Source of the DNA: Saccoglossus kowalevskii
Lineage: Eukaryota > Hemichordata > Enteropneusta > Harrimaniidae
Assembly (NCBI RefSeq): GCF_000003605.2
Contig: NW_003140818.1
Location: 139,601 to 189,123 of the forward strand
Length of the DNA: 49,523 nt
Reading direction: 5' to 3'
Position numbers and translations under genes: made by a program. The notes below the pieces were generated by a model that saw only the letters and a program-made list of their open reading frames with translations, was not told where the DNA came from and ran no database searches. Shown here piece by piece: positions 11,051-24,952 of this stretch. Position 1 is the first letter of the stretch, and each line of letters opens with the position of its first letter.

Positions 11051-14000
11051 CATTATCACACAGGTGTTCTCTATACTGGTAACAGATAAACATAAAGGGA
11101 TCTCTTGGTTGCTTACTATATAGATAAAGACTGGGACAATTGACAATCTATTCATCAGAAAACGCCGGCCTCTTTGATTCAGAGCCAAGAGTGTACCGAG
11201 GAGGAGTTTCCATGCGGCACCTTTTGATATTTACAGAAAGAGCACAGTGTCATCTTGTTGACGTGACGGTAAGATTTGAAGTTGTTCAAGGAACAAGTCC
11301 CTTGGGGATAACTAACTGACTTTAATGATACTTGAACAAAAGAATCTTAGAAACGCAGGAAATACTGCGGTGAATATGACCACTTCTTTGATATGAATAT
11401 AAAATACAGTGATGATAGATGTGAAGAGTACCGGTACGTCACAATCAATGCGTTCTCTATCGTAATACATAAAACTGAGTAGACAAAATCAATACAATTT
11501 AATGCAAACATGGAAACCGAGAGTTAGTGTAGTTTTTCAAAATTTTGGTATTTTATAAAAGTGTCATAATCATAATTAATAATGCCAAAATTGCTCTATG
11601 AGAAATACAGCTCTAATAAAACGCAGGTAAACCATTAATTTATTGTATACTAGCTTATTCAAATATTATTTCCTTCGGCTACAAACACACCACTGACATT
11701 TACCTAAACACATGACAATACTGTATACACGACCAATTACAAGAAAATTAATTTGTAAGCATTTTACTTTAACAATTTATTTTCAGCATCTATGACATTT
11801 TTTGTTGCCACAAGATGAGATCTACTGGGTATTGCAACTGACAAAAGTGACATATATTTAAAGGTCAATATCACGAGAGAATTTCACCGCAAGTCTGGGG
11901 TAGTAGAGTTGAAGTTAGTCGCTGTTACAAAAGACAATGCTATAATATAGAACTCCCCCTAACATTATCCTGACAATGATAAAAACAAAGTGATTAACAT
12001 ATTACATTGTCATGCTAATTAGCCACAGCACAGTGCTATTTCTGAGGGGGGGGGGGATAATTGCAATCTATAGCATTAATAGGATTTGTATGACATACAA
12101 TATACAATGGACTGACAGACCTGGTTCTTGGCTGGTAATACCACAATCAGACTGACTTCACAACTTGTCTGTATCATTACAGAAACCAATGAGAGCAGCA
12201 CAAGCCCAGACCATATAGCCATATACACAGGGATGCAAATGACCTTTTGGAAACTATTTGACTCCTTAGGGGTAAACACAGCAGTCACATGCTTGAGAAA
12301 TTATGCTTTTTGGGTTCTTTTGTCCAGGGTTTCATTTACCTTATGTTATACTTATACAAATGTACATTGTATAGCATGGCGTAATACATCCATCCTTTGG
12401 CCCACTACTCAATTCCCTGTGCCGTTACTGAAAATCAACACACCATATCAAAATTTCAACATTCTGAATGCTTAGTGCTTTTGAATCAGTGGTACAGGTA
12501 ATACAGACGTACATAGACTCGCTCCAATTCAGAAAGATTTTCTCCATTTTTGAGATTCAACAAGCGGTTAGAAGGGATCCATCAACTCACACCTTGTAAC
12601 AAAAGGGGAGTCTACACGAGTGGCAGGATCAATTTTAGAATAAATACCCGCTTCTAACCATTCTCGTTACTGAAACTATCAAAGTTGTACGAGCATTTTA
12701 TTGCTTTACAAGAAAACCACTGTTCCATTTTGCCTGCTTTTATCATGAAATGGGAATTTGTCTGTGATACCATCTTACTTTCCAAAAGTACAGGATTTGA
12801 TTTCTGCCCCACAGCACTGATATGAAATGATTATCCAAACATTTTCAAACAATGCTAAACTCAATGATTTGAAAATGTAAGATTTTATCCTAACTCTATT
12901 GAAAAGACACATTGCGATATGTAACAATATGCAAATAAGGGACAATGTTGACATGTTTAACTGCTATGTATCCTTATAAAAGTAGAAATCATGAATTTCT
13001 ATTGTTTTTTGTCTTCTATTGTTATTGCCTGTAATATCTAATTATTAAGCTATTGTTCTTTGATTATTACACTTTTGTTTAATTATTAATTAATTGTAGC
13101 TCATTATTATTCTATTGTCATTTTATCCTAACAGAATTCTGGTTGTTATCACAATTAGATACAAATTCAAATCTTTCACACACCAGTTGAGTATAAAAAC
13201 TGTTGAATTGTTCCAATAGTTCAGTACATGATATAAATATATACAATATGAATGATGTTTAACCTTTTCACCACCAGTTCCCTCTTTCCATCTTAAATTC
13301 ACAAAATAGTCCCATTTTTAGTCTGCAATTTCCTTCAGAAGCCAACATTTTTGAGTAAAAACTGAAAATTGACCCATTTTTTTTTATCTGTTGGCTCCAA
13401 AATTATGGTTCATTTTGTAAAAATATTGAAGAATACAAGAAAAAAGTATGAAAAAATTTGGCGAGAAAGTATTGTTGTGAAAAGGTTAATTAAGACACAA
13501 AGCAGCGCAGTGCAGTTCAGTTGTAGTCATGGATACACAACAGCTACATGTATGGTTATCACGTAGCATCGCTCACAAAGTACCTAACTATCATACAAAG
13601 CAAAAAGTAAATACGGTACGGTACGGTACATACATGTAGCACATTTCTTCACTCACCAGACCTTTAGCTTTAATGGTCACCTTTAGTACTAAAACTGTGA
13701 AACACTATTTAATGGAAATTTTATATACAAACAAAAACAGGCTTTCATTGCTCTGTCTGTAAAAGCACTAACAGTGTTTACTTTGAAAGTAGATACCCTC
13801 TGCAAGTTTGGTCAGGCTGCGATCAATGCATGGCGGTTGAAAAAATATAAGGCAGTTTCATCAATTGTTTCAGTAAAAGTAAACAAGAAAATTGTTGGTT
13901 TTAGTTTGGCTGAAATAATTTAGCGATAAATATTTTCATTGAACAAACAGATAAAGACATTGAACACTATCATTCTACCACCAAAATGTTTATGCAAATA

Positions 14001-15602
14001 TTTTTATTTTTTCCAAAATTTTAGCATTATTTTGAACCATGCATACAGAATACAATATTGATTATTATTTTTAATAGTCAATAATTTCAAATTTTGGTCA
14101 ACGAAATTAGGGATACACAGATTTTAAACAGAACTATCTTATACATGGAAGTAGACAAGGTTGAAAATGGCAGTGACAGGGTCAAGGAGCTTCTTTACAT
14201 TGTAGCGCAAATTAAATTTGAATTGTCTTTTGTGAGTGATGGTTCATATTATAAACCTGATGAAAGTAAAATAAAATTATGGGGTCATGTTACACATTAC
14301 ACAGAAGATGAAATATTTAAATTTCAAAGAAGAGATGAACCATTGATGACAACTACAAACTACTGTATTTGCTCTATTAGTCGTATACATGTATGGGTTT
14401 TCGTAAATACTGGTGTCTGTTGTCCAAATAAGCTGAAAAGTTTGAAGAGCCAGTATAAAATGAATAACATTTTTCGTTTATGTGAACTTCCATTTAAAGA
14501 TGTGCTTCTAATAGTGCAATACACTTTACTTGAAATATTGTTGTGGTAGTGGCTAAGACATGCACGCAGACTGACAGCAACAATTTTACATAGGTGAAAA
14601 CCACTTTGGTTTGTTCCAATAGGAATCAGATCTGCCAGTCATTCTGCAGACATCCACTTCTCTTAATAACGGATTCTAAAACTTAACACCTTGGATGTAA
14701 TCTATCATAATAACACTTACAAAAAGAAACGTAATGCTCGATAGTCTGCGTTAAAAAGATTGATAACATTCTCCACAACAAATAGCGCTTGAAAAAAACA
14801 ATGGATAATTACGTGTGAAGTTGTTCAGAAGTAATTTAAAGAGATACAATATTTTCAAACCAATTCGTTAATCAAAATTGGTAAAGGATAAGAAAAAAGG
14901 AAAGACTGACAGGCATAAATGAAATGATAGACTACAGATTGGCAGCTCTGAGTAAGACTCAGTAACTTATTCTTCAATTTCTGGAATAAATTGTCAGACA
15001 TTGCACACCTGATCCCAAATTAGCATATAATAAGAAAACACTACCATATGCAAATTAGGTAGCTTATTTGCCTAATTGGATGAGGGGGTGGTGGCCTGTA
15101 TGTGTTTACTGATTGTATATAGAACATTATAATCCACTATGTTCCAATTATGCAAATTACAAATATGGAAATCAGAATTATGCTAATTACAATTATGCAA
15201 ATAAGATCTATTGAATTTACCTCAACAGAGAGAGATGAATGAAACAATTTTGTGAATGAATTTATTTTTTTATTTCCACATACACAAACAATCTTTTTAG
15301 ATCAGGAAATCATTTTTGTTTTGTTTTAAATACTATTGTATCCATAGAAACGTTTATAGTCCTACAGTACAAGCAAGACAAAAAAAATGCCATGGATTTA
15401 GTAAAAAAGTTTCATTCCAATTTTTAGTAATTTTTTATCATATTAATGTTGCATATTTTTCTGCACATGATTTGTGATACGAAGATGAAAGTTTAACAAT
15501 AATAAACCTCAATTCAAAATAACTTTATCTGAAGCCTGACCTATGTTCATAATCTAAGATGTCACCCATGTAGAAGAATTTTGTTGCCGAGATAACATAG
15601 CA
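11051..15602. other. non-coding region with a GC-richer patch
   Basis: Mostly AT-rich. The segment 11160-11290 is GC-richer and includes GACGGTAAGATT, a possible plus-strand donor, plus CRE-like words TGACGTGA (about 11260) and TACGTCAC (about 11434). It could be an untranslated exon or enhancer, but nothing proves that. At 13610-13632 CGGTA repeats in tandem, and a G10 run lies near 12047. An open frame at 14094-14549 (about 150 codons, no ATG at its start) resembles no family I know and has no supporting splice sites. I do not call it a gene. Confidence 0.5.
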
Positions 15603-16085
15603 ATCTTAACAATGGTGTGTGTGATGACTCATATCCACTACTAATTGCATCAACTCATTTCCATCTTAACAATGGTGTGTGTGATGACTCATATCCACTA
15701 CTAATTGCATCAACTCATTTCCATCTTAACAATGGTGTGTGTGATGACTCATATCCACTACTAATTGCATCAACTCATTTCCATCTTAACAATGGTGTGT
15801 GTGATGACTCATATCCACTACTAATTGCATCAACTCATTTCCATCTTAACAATGGTGTGTGTGATGACTCATATCCACTACTAATTGCATCAACTCATTT
15901 CCATCTTAACAATGGTGTGTGTGATGACTCATATCCACTACTAATTGCATCAACTCATTTCCATCTTAACAATGGTGTGTGTGATGACTCATATCCACTA
16001 CTAATTGCATCAACTCATTTCCATCTTAACAATGGTGTGTGTGATGACTCATATCCACTACTAATTGCATCAACTCATTTCCATC
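15603..16085. repeat. 60-bp minisatellite, 8 identical copies
   Basis: Eight 60-bp units are identical base for base. Each carries GTGTGATGACTCATATCC, which includes the perfect AP-1/bZIP palindrome ATGACTCAT (first at 15624-15632, then every 60 bp). The unit length is divisible by three, so a plus-strand frame stays open with a 20-residue period (CDDSYPLLIASTHFHLNN part). It lacks splice context and I regard it as non-coding. Complete identity means very recent expansion, gene conversion or an assembly artefact. Confidence 0.97.
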
Positions 16086-16334
16086 ATATTATCTTTCAAT
16101 GGAGAAAGAAAAGAAAGACTTGATAGAATTGTCAATGTTGATTAAATGGTAATAACAGAGCAATTTGCAAAATTACGAGTGATTTATACATTTTGTTCAT
16201 TCCTTCAGTCATGTTTTTTGTGTTCAAAATATGTTTATTGTTATAATGAGGAATTTCATGACAGGATCATGTTGACGGTTCATTGCAGAAAAATAATTGC
16301 ATGCAAAAAACAGATAAATTTAATTACATCTCTA

Positions 16335-16542
16335 CTGTAGAATACTTTATTTTCGCTTGGAATTTATTTTCGCTATTTTCGCTGAAGGGATGATTCCGTG
16401 AAAATAAAATCCAGCGAATATACTTTTTTCCCTATATTTCACATTAAACTCATGAAAAATCAGTGAAAATAAATTCCAAGCAAAACACCCAAAAAGCCTT
16501 TTCAGCGAAAATTAATTCCAGCGAAAATAAAGTATTCCACAG
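16335..16542 (-). mobile_element. TTTTCGC palindromic MITE, copy 2
   Basis: A 208-bp element flanked by TA (16333-16334, 16543-16544). Its ends read CTGTAGAATACTTTATTTTC and, reversed, CTGTGGAATACTTTATTTTC. The interior is the reverse complement of copy 1, and the length is the same. Confidence 0.85.
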
Positions 16543-18783
16543 TATTTGGATACTATAAAAGCTAGGTCTTTGTAATTCAACGATTTTAGTTTTTAATACT
16601 AAAGTAAAAAATCTTAAGCTAATTATAATTATTCACAGAGTTTTTTTAAAATAATAATAGAAAAATGTGAATGTTTTACACAATATCATGAAATATTTCC
16701 TCAAATTGTTGCCATAGTGATAACATGATGATGGAAGGTTTGAAAGATAAGATTAGGAGGGGGGTTTACTATAGCTTCAAATTTTGCATAACTGAGCATG
16801 TTACTGTGTACATGCAATGCATGATGGGAAAACACCTCTTATTGTACATAACGGAAAACTTGTATCAACAATAATATAACAACTTTTTTATCCTAAGTAA
16901 AATTTCAGGGTCTGTAGAAACAGACAATTTTATCGTACTTATACAAAAGCCTGTTCAAAAACAAAAATTTTGAACATTTTCAACAACTCTTAATTCCCAG
17001 AAAAATTGTCCCTGCCCTGTTTTATTTTTTCAATTTTTGGTATCCTGATGGCATGAAAGTATGAAAAAGACGACATACAATCTTCAACTCAGCAGGAACC
17101 GCCTTAACGTATGGTACATGTACACTGTTCTGCTGTAGTGTACAACATTGTGAACGCGTGCCAATGGCCATAACTATCGGTAATCTTAATTGCCTGAGTT
17201 GTGTGCCCCCCTCTGGGTTTGTCTTTAGCTTCCAGCTGAAACCTTAAAAGTTTATTTGCTCCATATTTAATCTAGGAAATGACAAGCCTTTAATGACACA
17301 AGTGAAATGTTCACTGCTATAAAATTTAGAGATCTTTCAATGAGAGAAATCTTGGCAGATTGGATAGCACATGGATGTACTGAAATAAGCATGGGGTAAG
17401 CAGTTCAAGGCGTGTCTATTTATTCATTTAAATTACTCTTAGGAGGAGATATGAGGCAGGAGTGGCTGCTCTGTCAGTGTGTACACTCATTCAAAACAGA
17501 AGATATATGAAATATGCAAAAATCAGAGAAGCAAGAGAAAAGTAATCTATTTTGACAATGTGACGCCAAAAAAAAAAAATCATCATTTTAATTTCCTTAT
17601 GTGTATTGCTACAATCATTCGTCACAGGGGGGACAACCAGAATAATACAACGAATGGAAGCAAAGCAGTGAAGTTTTTAAATGTGACATCAGAACCTAGT
17701 GAGGATCGTACAAATCTCTTTGTATCGCAATTCAATTTAGACTAACAATAGTGATGCATGGGGACACAGATGCACTGTGTGATCGAGAACAATCACCTGT
17801 CATTTCAAGTTGATATCAGGAGCATACAGAGAGTCAGATAAATGATAAATTAATTATAGATACAGAGTCTCTGGTATCCTGCATAGAAACTAATACTGAC
17901 ACATCAGGTCAAATCAAACGTGGTTCTAAAACTACAGCAAACCGACCAAGACTTCCACTAAATTTAAATCTCCCTCAAATGATGAAATAGCAAAATTGTT
18001 CAACATCAATAGAAATGTTGCATCACTTTTCATTTTCAAACCAATATTTTTGCAGCTGATACTATGTCAACCAATTGCATTCTGGGATACATGTCGGTTG
18101 TCTTTTTGAATAGTCTGGTCAATTCAACATACAGACAGATATTGCTACTGCGTGCGATTCCAATCTTGTACGAGATGATAACATATACTCGTCTAGTATA
18201 AAAATGAAATGTTGATAAAAGAGAAAAATGTAATATTAAGTTTATATACAGATGGATACATAATGTAGTATTGGAATCTAAATCACTGTTCAAAGGTCAC
18301 CAGACCTTAGTCATCACTGCTAAAATTATTCCAAACTTTTGCAAATAATCAATAAAAAATATCACTAATATTCGTAAACTTATTTCTGTACCTCAAGTAA
18401 TTAGATAAGACACTGCGCACCAGTCACCGATTTATTTACAAAATGACTCAGCGCTTTATCCAATCTATATGATAAGACTTCATCATTAAGTCACAATTTA
18501 TATTTCATTCAGTTAGAAAAAAAAAAGAAATCTCGTTTCGGATGACAATTTCATTATTGTTTCTTAGTCATAGTTCCTGATAATCTTGGCATACCTGCAG
18601 TGCTAGTTTTGCCATATTTGCATTTCTTTGTCAATATCAATATCCTACACAGCTGGATTTCACTTTACATTGAATAGTACAGAGGAGAGAAGTGATGTAT
18701 TACTTGAGAACACAATGGGGCATTGTTTTAATCTGTCATTAGAATATGATACAACCATAGCGTAGTGAAACCATTCCAGTCTA
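16543..18783. other. non-coding region with a diverged dispersed repeat
   Basis: AT-rich. The stretch 17038-17085 (GGTATCCTGATGGCATGAA to GACGACATACAATC) is similar to the sequence flanking the Tigger-type insertion at 26072-26104 and 27170 onward, so it is a fragment of an older dispersed repeat. No gene seen. Confidence 0.5.
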
Positions 18784-18982
18784 CTGTAAAATACTTTATT
18801 TAAGCTGGAATTAATTTTCGCTGAAAAGACATTTTGGGTATTTTGTATGAAATTTATTTTCACCTGTTTTTGATGAGCTGAATGTAAAATATAGGAAAAA
18901 AAGTATATTCGCTTGATTTTAATTTCACTGAATCATTCCTTCAGCAAAAATTAATTCCAAGCGAAAATAACAGATTTCACAG
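18784..18982 (+). mobile_element. TTTTCGC palindromic MITE, copy 3
   Basis: A 199-bp copy in the orientation of copy 1, flanked by TA on both sides. Its ends are CTGTAAAATACTTTATTTAA and, reversed, CTGTGAAATCTGTTATTTTC, so both termini have drifted. It is inverted relative to copy 2, 2.2 kb away. Confidence 0.8.
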
Positions 18983-19602
18983 TATATCTGTACCTCTGAT
19001 GAATTCAAACTGAATGTGGTTGAAATTTGTCAACGCCGACTCTCCATTTAACAGGAAATCCTCCATTCATTTTCATTTTGTCATCAAAAACATACCTTGA
19101 CACAAGACTGCTGCAGGTGTTGTCTGAATCATCCTACTATTACATCTCAACTATTGACTTTAATCTTTGTTTGAATCCAGATTTACGAGACTACAACCAT
19201 CCTAGTAAATTACCATAAAAGTCACATGTACATAATTTCTCATCAAAAACATCTTTTTCTTCTTTTTTTTTAGATTTCCACAATTTATTAAAATTTTTTG
19301 AACACAGTGATGAATTTTTCACTGGAGAAACAGATAAACTAATAATATTACAAAAAAAAGTAAACAGAAAAAATCAATATGATGATCTTCTAATGTTTAA
19401 TCATTACTGTGAAATATGAGCAGAAAACCATTAAATTACAATTTTTAATAACGTGAGCAATCAGAGGAAAAATTAAATTGATGTAAATGGTTCCTTCATC
19501 AATAAAATCGTTGAATCTTCACAGAGAGCATTATTTCATCTGCATAGTTGAATCAATACAAGCGCCCAGCAAACAGCGCTCTTACAAATTCTGAGTTTGT
19601 TG

Positions 19603-19694
19603 GAAATCCCAGTTGCATTGTGGGTGAAATCACAGTTGCATTGTGGGTGAAATCCCAGTTGCATTGTGGGTGAAATCCCTGCTGTGTTGTGGGT
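19603..19694. repeat. 24-bp tandem repeat, about 3.8 copies
   Basis: Units contain GTTGCATTGTGGGTGAAATC, the last degenerate (GCTGTGTTGTGGG). The GCATTGTGGG core resembles the word at 8006-8063 read through its ATGCATTGTG part. Confidence 0.88.
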
Positions 19695-20730
19695 AATCAC
19701 TAATACCGGTACTCAGGTTATTCCATAATTCAAGCAAGATGATAAACGATTAGATGATGTTTAATATGCATACCACACACCAACTGTAAAAATTATCTCT
19801 ATATTAGTGAACTTTTGCTATTTTTAGAGAAAGATATCCCTGTGCGATTTTTCTGCCATATTATAATTTGTGCAGTGTGATTTTGTTTTTGTGAATATAC
19901 ATTACAAATTTCGACCTTTAAAATGTAACAGTGTGTCATGAATGGAAGTAGCCATTTTGAAATATGCAATGGATTCTAGTAATTTTGTGGCTAAAGTGAA
20001 AACACCATTCGCAAAATAACCTCACATATTTTTTTTCAGAAAATTTAATTGAAACCTGCAGCCAATAGAAGATTATAGAAAAAAACACATTAAAATGTCA
20101 CACACAAAATTTGACTGAAACAGTTATTAAAGAAAAACACTGAATTTTTAAGCAGGATTGTCCAATCAATTTATAGTTTGTGGTGACCTTTTGATCAAAT
20201 TCTGCATACCATCAAACTGTTCATTAATATTAATAAAATATACATGGTACGTATACAGTTGAGTTGTTTATAAAAACACTATCTTGTCATGCTAAGACAC
20301 ATTCCTGCTATGCATCTCAGCTCAGCTCAGCAAATCATTTCCACATTTTTGAATATATACAAACAAGTTACCAAATGTCTCCTTTTATTTTACCCGCTGT
20401 CACATCTTCAGGATTGTTAGGATCATTTAGTTGAGGGCAAAATTTGATAAACAGTTCCCATATGTAGATGAAAACGCCTAGAGGGGTAAAAAGCAACGCT
20501 GACTGATGTTTAAATGTTTTTCTAATGCAAGCATCAATGCATGTAAATTCCGCAGTGTTACCTGCCTCAGGTCACCACAGTGATAAATGGATTCAAATGG
20601 TCTTGTATGTTTAATTCTCAACACACAGCAAAAATCACATGATTATCACTCCCCAGAGAATGCAAACCTTATCCCAAATTTATATATATGTAGCTTGGGT
20701 TACACACCAGTAAAGAAAAATTATCCAGAA

Positions 20731-20889
20731 ATGCTAAACCTCAGTGAAAACAATCCCAGAATGCAAAACTTCAGTGAAAACAATTCCAGAATGCAAAACT
20801 TCAGTGAAAACAATCCCAGAATGCAAAACTTCAGTGAAAACAATCCCCGAAATCAAAACTTCAGTGAAAACAATCCCAGAATGCAAAAC
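20731..20889. repeat. 30-bp tandem repeat, 5.3 copies
   Basis: Units of 30 bp with ATGCAAAACTTCAGTGAAAA then CAATCCCAGA. A plus-strand frame stays open with the decapeptide NFSENNPRMQ because 30 is divisible by three. ATGCAAAA resembles an octamer-type homeodomain word. No evidence that it is translated. Confidence 0.92.
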
Positions 20890-22824
20890 GTCATGCTGTT
20901 GACGCAACACTCACATTTGACTTCCTTCACTGAACATGCCCTTATCAAAACTGCCTGATTTTTACAAGTAACTGGTTGCAAATCAGTGGTTAATTCCCCA
21001 CTATGGTACCATGCGTGTCTTCCTACTTATGTACAAGGAGTGAAAGCTAGTCCTTGAACTGAATTACAAGTACGCCCCTCAACCATATACATGTAACCAT
21101 CACCCCACAACTGTACAACAATCATGAAATGTCAAGAATTAGTTGTGCAGTTTTTTCTTCTGAGCTAAACAGTCTTTTTCAAATCCCCCGCCCCTCCAAA
21201 TGTCGGACTTGTTCCCCTTGAGTTATTGGTTTTGCTATTTTAGGTAGTTAATCTTTAACCTTTGCAATTCCACAAATGTAGCATGAAGGGTGCAGTAGAT
21301 ATACCCCAAACTTTGAGGTGAGGGGTAGTCTTGTCTACATGTGAAATATAAACTCAGTACCAATAATTCAATTTTCTGTAAATATAATGTACATAAGCTT
21401 AGTTTTTCATTTTTTCTCAGGTACTGGAGTTAATTAAGAATGGAGTGAAAACAACATAAATTAATTTCTATCTACAATACAGCAAAACAGCATGAACTGA
21501 TTGACATTAATTTAATCAAATTATTGGATTAATTTTATGAGACGTGACAATTTCAGTAAAAAATCCAAAAGTAAAGTATTTAAACACACTTTGCAAATGG
21601 TTTGATAAATTGTCTTATAATTGTCTTGGTGTCAATTTTAGATTACTGATAAACCAGCTCTTCATCCATCAAGATCAATAATGAAGTACGGCTTAACAAA
21701 TGAGTTGCAACAGACAAAACTGACATTCTGTTGAGATGTTTAGTTTTACACTACTCAAAAACAGCAGATATCAATCTATGGAATTAGAAAATACAAGTCC
21801 ACCAATAAAATGATGTGCTGTGTTGGTAACATTTACTAAATACAGCATAAACTATATGGTGCCAGCATTTATTATCAAATAAAATCAATGTGCATTTCTA
21901 AACCAAGACAGACACATTTCATCATTTTGTGTCTACAGCAAATTTAGTTACCGGTAGGTCAATTCTGATTATTTTCAGGGCAAAAATCTGGCACTACTGT
22001 CAGCTCTACCAGATGGCTGACAGACCGATAGCTAGCAATAATTTCTGAATATTTGTAAATTTCAAAATATTTTTTCAGACAATATGGAAATTATCTGAAC
22101 AGAGATGCACCTCAGCCAAACAATAGTTGTATATGTTTGACATTCATTCATTGTACTCAACCAAAAACATTTGTCATACTTTAATTTTCCCATCATGCAT
22201 TTCAAACATTCATGTGCTACATTCTTGACTGCGATATATCATTATGTATGCATGCCATGTCTGTTGTTCTAACAATCAGAAATTGTGATGTTGTGTTCAA
22301 ACTAACAAAGAAACGAGAAAACAACTCCAAGCCTCATATACACTGTATATACATATATATCAAGAAGGGGTCCAAGAATATCGCTGAAATCAAAGCCATC
22401 TATAATTAAAATGTAGATGCATTGAGTAGGTAAAGAATGTTAACATTCAAAAGGTATCATATTTTGTCATATTAATGACTACGTTTTCTTTGATCTTCTC
22501 ATCACAAGAATAAAGTTATCCATTTTGATGCTTAGATGCAGTTTTATTAGTAAGGAATCCATTTTATAACTGACTTTTCACCTTGTTTTTTACTTTGCCG
22601 CATTTTATTGATGTTAGTCAGGCAAAATATAAGTATGATTTAAATGTATGAGTGATAGCTGATTTCACAGCAGGAAAGAAGTAATAAGAGGTACAGCAGA
22701 AATACAGCAAATATATTTTCAAATTTAAAAAAAAAAAATTTAAAACTGCCATACAATAGTTTAGGCAAACTTGTTTGGAAACTGATTTGTTACTTTGCTT
22801 GAGCAATTTTAATGTGTTTTTTTT

Positions 22825-22900
22825 AAATGATAAAAGAAATACTGGTATAAATGATAAAAGAAATACTGGTTTAAATGATAAAAGAAATACTGGTTTAAAT
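22825..22900. repeat. 24-bp tandem repeat, 3 copies
   Basis: AAATGATAAAAGAAATACTG followed by GTWT starts at 22825, 22849 and 22873. The copies differ at one position. Confidence 0.92.
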
Positions 22901-24784
22901 TTTTGTCAAATTTTGTAGCAGTGACAATGTCCCACGGCATGAAGTGATTTTTGGGAAATTTTTCACAAATGTCATAAAATTCTCAAATCGTGAAAATTTT
23001 TCACAGCGAATACTGTTTAGAGTATTAGTCATCACAAAAAGCACATTCAAATGGTTTTGTATGCACGCTGCTGAAGTTGTATGGGACTCATAACACAACA
23101 TTCTGTAACACTGTAAACTGAGGAATTGTCTTGGCTAGAAATTCATGCTTCTGGAGACAATCAATCATGAAAGTGAAATTTGGTAATTGTACAAGAAAGG
23201 CACAAGTATACTTTCAAGATACTTTTATACAACTGCTGTAACAGACATGTTTTATAATCTATTTGTGAGTTGAGCTCACACCATTATACATATGTGTATG
23301 TATTACTTGTAAATCTAGTACAGAACAGTTCTGACTTTGATGTGTTCTGTATACAAATTGTATTCCTCATGTAATACATGTTATCTGTTTTGTAAAGAGT
23401 AAAAGCACAATATTCAAAAGTAATCAGAATAAGGTCAACTGGAAATAATGGCACGGCGGGGAAAACCGTACAACACATCTCCAAGAAGAAAATTGCTAAC
23501 CAAGCAAAATTACTTGATGGAAATTCACTAAAATACAGATGCAATGACCATATCAAATGACTTTCAAAGCATGCTACAGTTAGTTAGAAAGGGACCTATG
23601 AAAACAAGTTGATTTAATTGGTAGTCCAAGCATTGAAAATTACACATTCAGCAAACATCAAGCATTTAAGTTGAACACACCACCAAGCATACTAAATAAA
23701 GAAAATCGTCAAAGCGAACATATCGCCCCAAATAATAACTCATGCATGGAAAATGTCATGCTGTAAAGAATACATGCTACGATCCATAAGGCATTTACAT
23801 TCAAAGCATCTCAATATTTTCAAGGCCCAGTGTGTTGCCCCTGGGATGATACTGAAACAACAGTTGTATGATGCGTATCATCTAGGTAAGTCAGCCAATA
23901 AGATAGAATGAATAACGTTCTTCTTCTGTGTTTTGGGTGGCTCACCCACTAACTCCATCACCTGCCAATAATTCTTTAGATATGTAAATTATAAACACAG
24001 AATGTTACCGGGAAAAGTTTGCCTGACATTCTTATATATAATTTACGATATTTCTTCTAGATTGACATCAGCAGAGACGACTGATTGCAACCAGAGTTTT
24101 GTATCAATCCAAGTCACAGGGCGTAGGATAATGTATTTCAGAAGTGTATTTTTTTGCAATGTGCATAAACGTAACATTTATAATTTTGTATACTGGATCA
24201 CAGACTGACCAAGCCACTGCAATTTTTTTTATGACATATAGATGATTTTTTCTATGATAATTCCTTCTAAGACTGAATTTCTAAAACTTCTAGCATTGAT
24301 GTGTAATTTTCATGACTGGTCTATTGTACTATTAGAGTTATACTAGAGTTAGTATCGTGTTTTTGTGCAGGTTGTTGTTCTAAGGGGTAGATGCATCCAA
24401 TGAGAAGGCAGCTTTTGATCTTCACTGAAAACACATACATGGCCGTGACACATGCCTACTTTCAAAATAGTTCCATACCAAGGTTTCATAACATCACCGC
24501 ATATCAAGAATAATTAAATGCAGTGAAGACGTCACAAAATAAACCAGTCGTCATGACAATTTGGCATCACAATATTACTAATTTTGACTGTCAATACATT
24601 TTTATCATTTACATAGGCACATTCGCTACAGACAGAGCAATACTGTATGTTAATAATTTAATATTAAATCTAATTTAAAATGAATGCAAGATGAGTAAAG
24701 CCATTTCCATGTCACCATCGTGCAGTATGAACCCACGAGAAGTTCAAGTCTTGAAGTATTGCTTTGTGCTTGTCAAGCAAAATA

Positions 24785-24952
24785 CTGTAAAATACTTTAT
24801 TTTCGCTTGGAATTTATTTTCGCTAAAGGAATGAGTCCGTGAAAATAAAATCCCGCGACTTGTCAAAAATCAGTGAAAATAAATTTCATACAAAATACCT
24901 AAAATGTCTTTTCAGCGGAAATTAATTCCAGCTAAAATAAAGTACTCTACAG
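24785..24952 (-). mobile_element. TTTTCGC palindromic MITE, copy 4 (internally deleted)
   Basis: A 168-bp member in the orientation of copy 2, with TA on both sides and ends CTGTAAAATACTTTATTTTC and, reversed, CTGTAGAGTACTTTATTTTA. About 40 bp of the middle found in copies 1 and 2 is missing, showing internal deletion with intact termini. Confidence 0.82.

Larger units (their letters stand above)
18983..24784. other. non-coding region containing three short tandem arrays
   Basis: AT-rich sequence in which I see no gene. It holds short arrays at 19603-19694, 20731-20889 and 22825-22900, annotated separately. A 52-codon ATG frame at 23753-23911 contains a consensus GTAAGT at 23886 but shows no recognisable protein. 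Confidence 0.5.

Noticed and set aside
12128-12475. 115-codon plus-strand frame
   Set aside because: Starts at TTG, biased composition with no known motif, and overlaps a comparable frame on the other strand.
14094-14549. Open frame of about 150 codons on the plus strand
   Set aside because: No ATG at the start, no recognisable domain, no splice or promoter context. Long chance frames are expected somewhere in 50 kb.
15617-16123. 168-residue repeat protein with 20-residue units
   Set aside because: Produced by an identical 60-bp tandem array; the frame simply stays open because 60 is divisible by three.
23753-23911. Possible plus-strand first exon with ATG and GTAAGT at 23886
   Set aside because: The peptide (MSCCKEYMLRSIRHLHSKH and on) matches nothing known; an ATG frame of about 45 codons before a donor-like word is plausible by chance.
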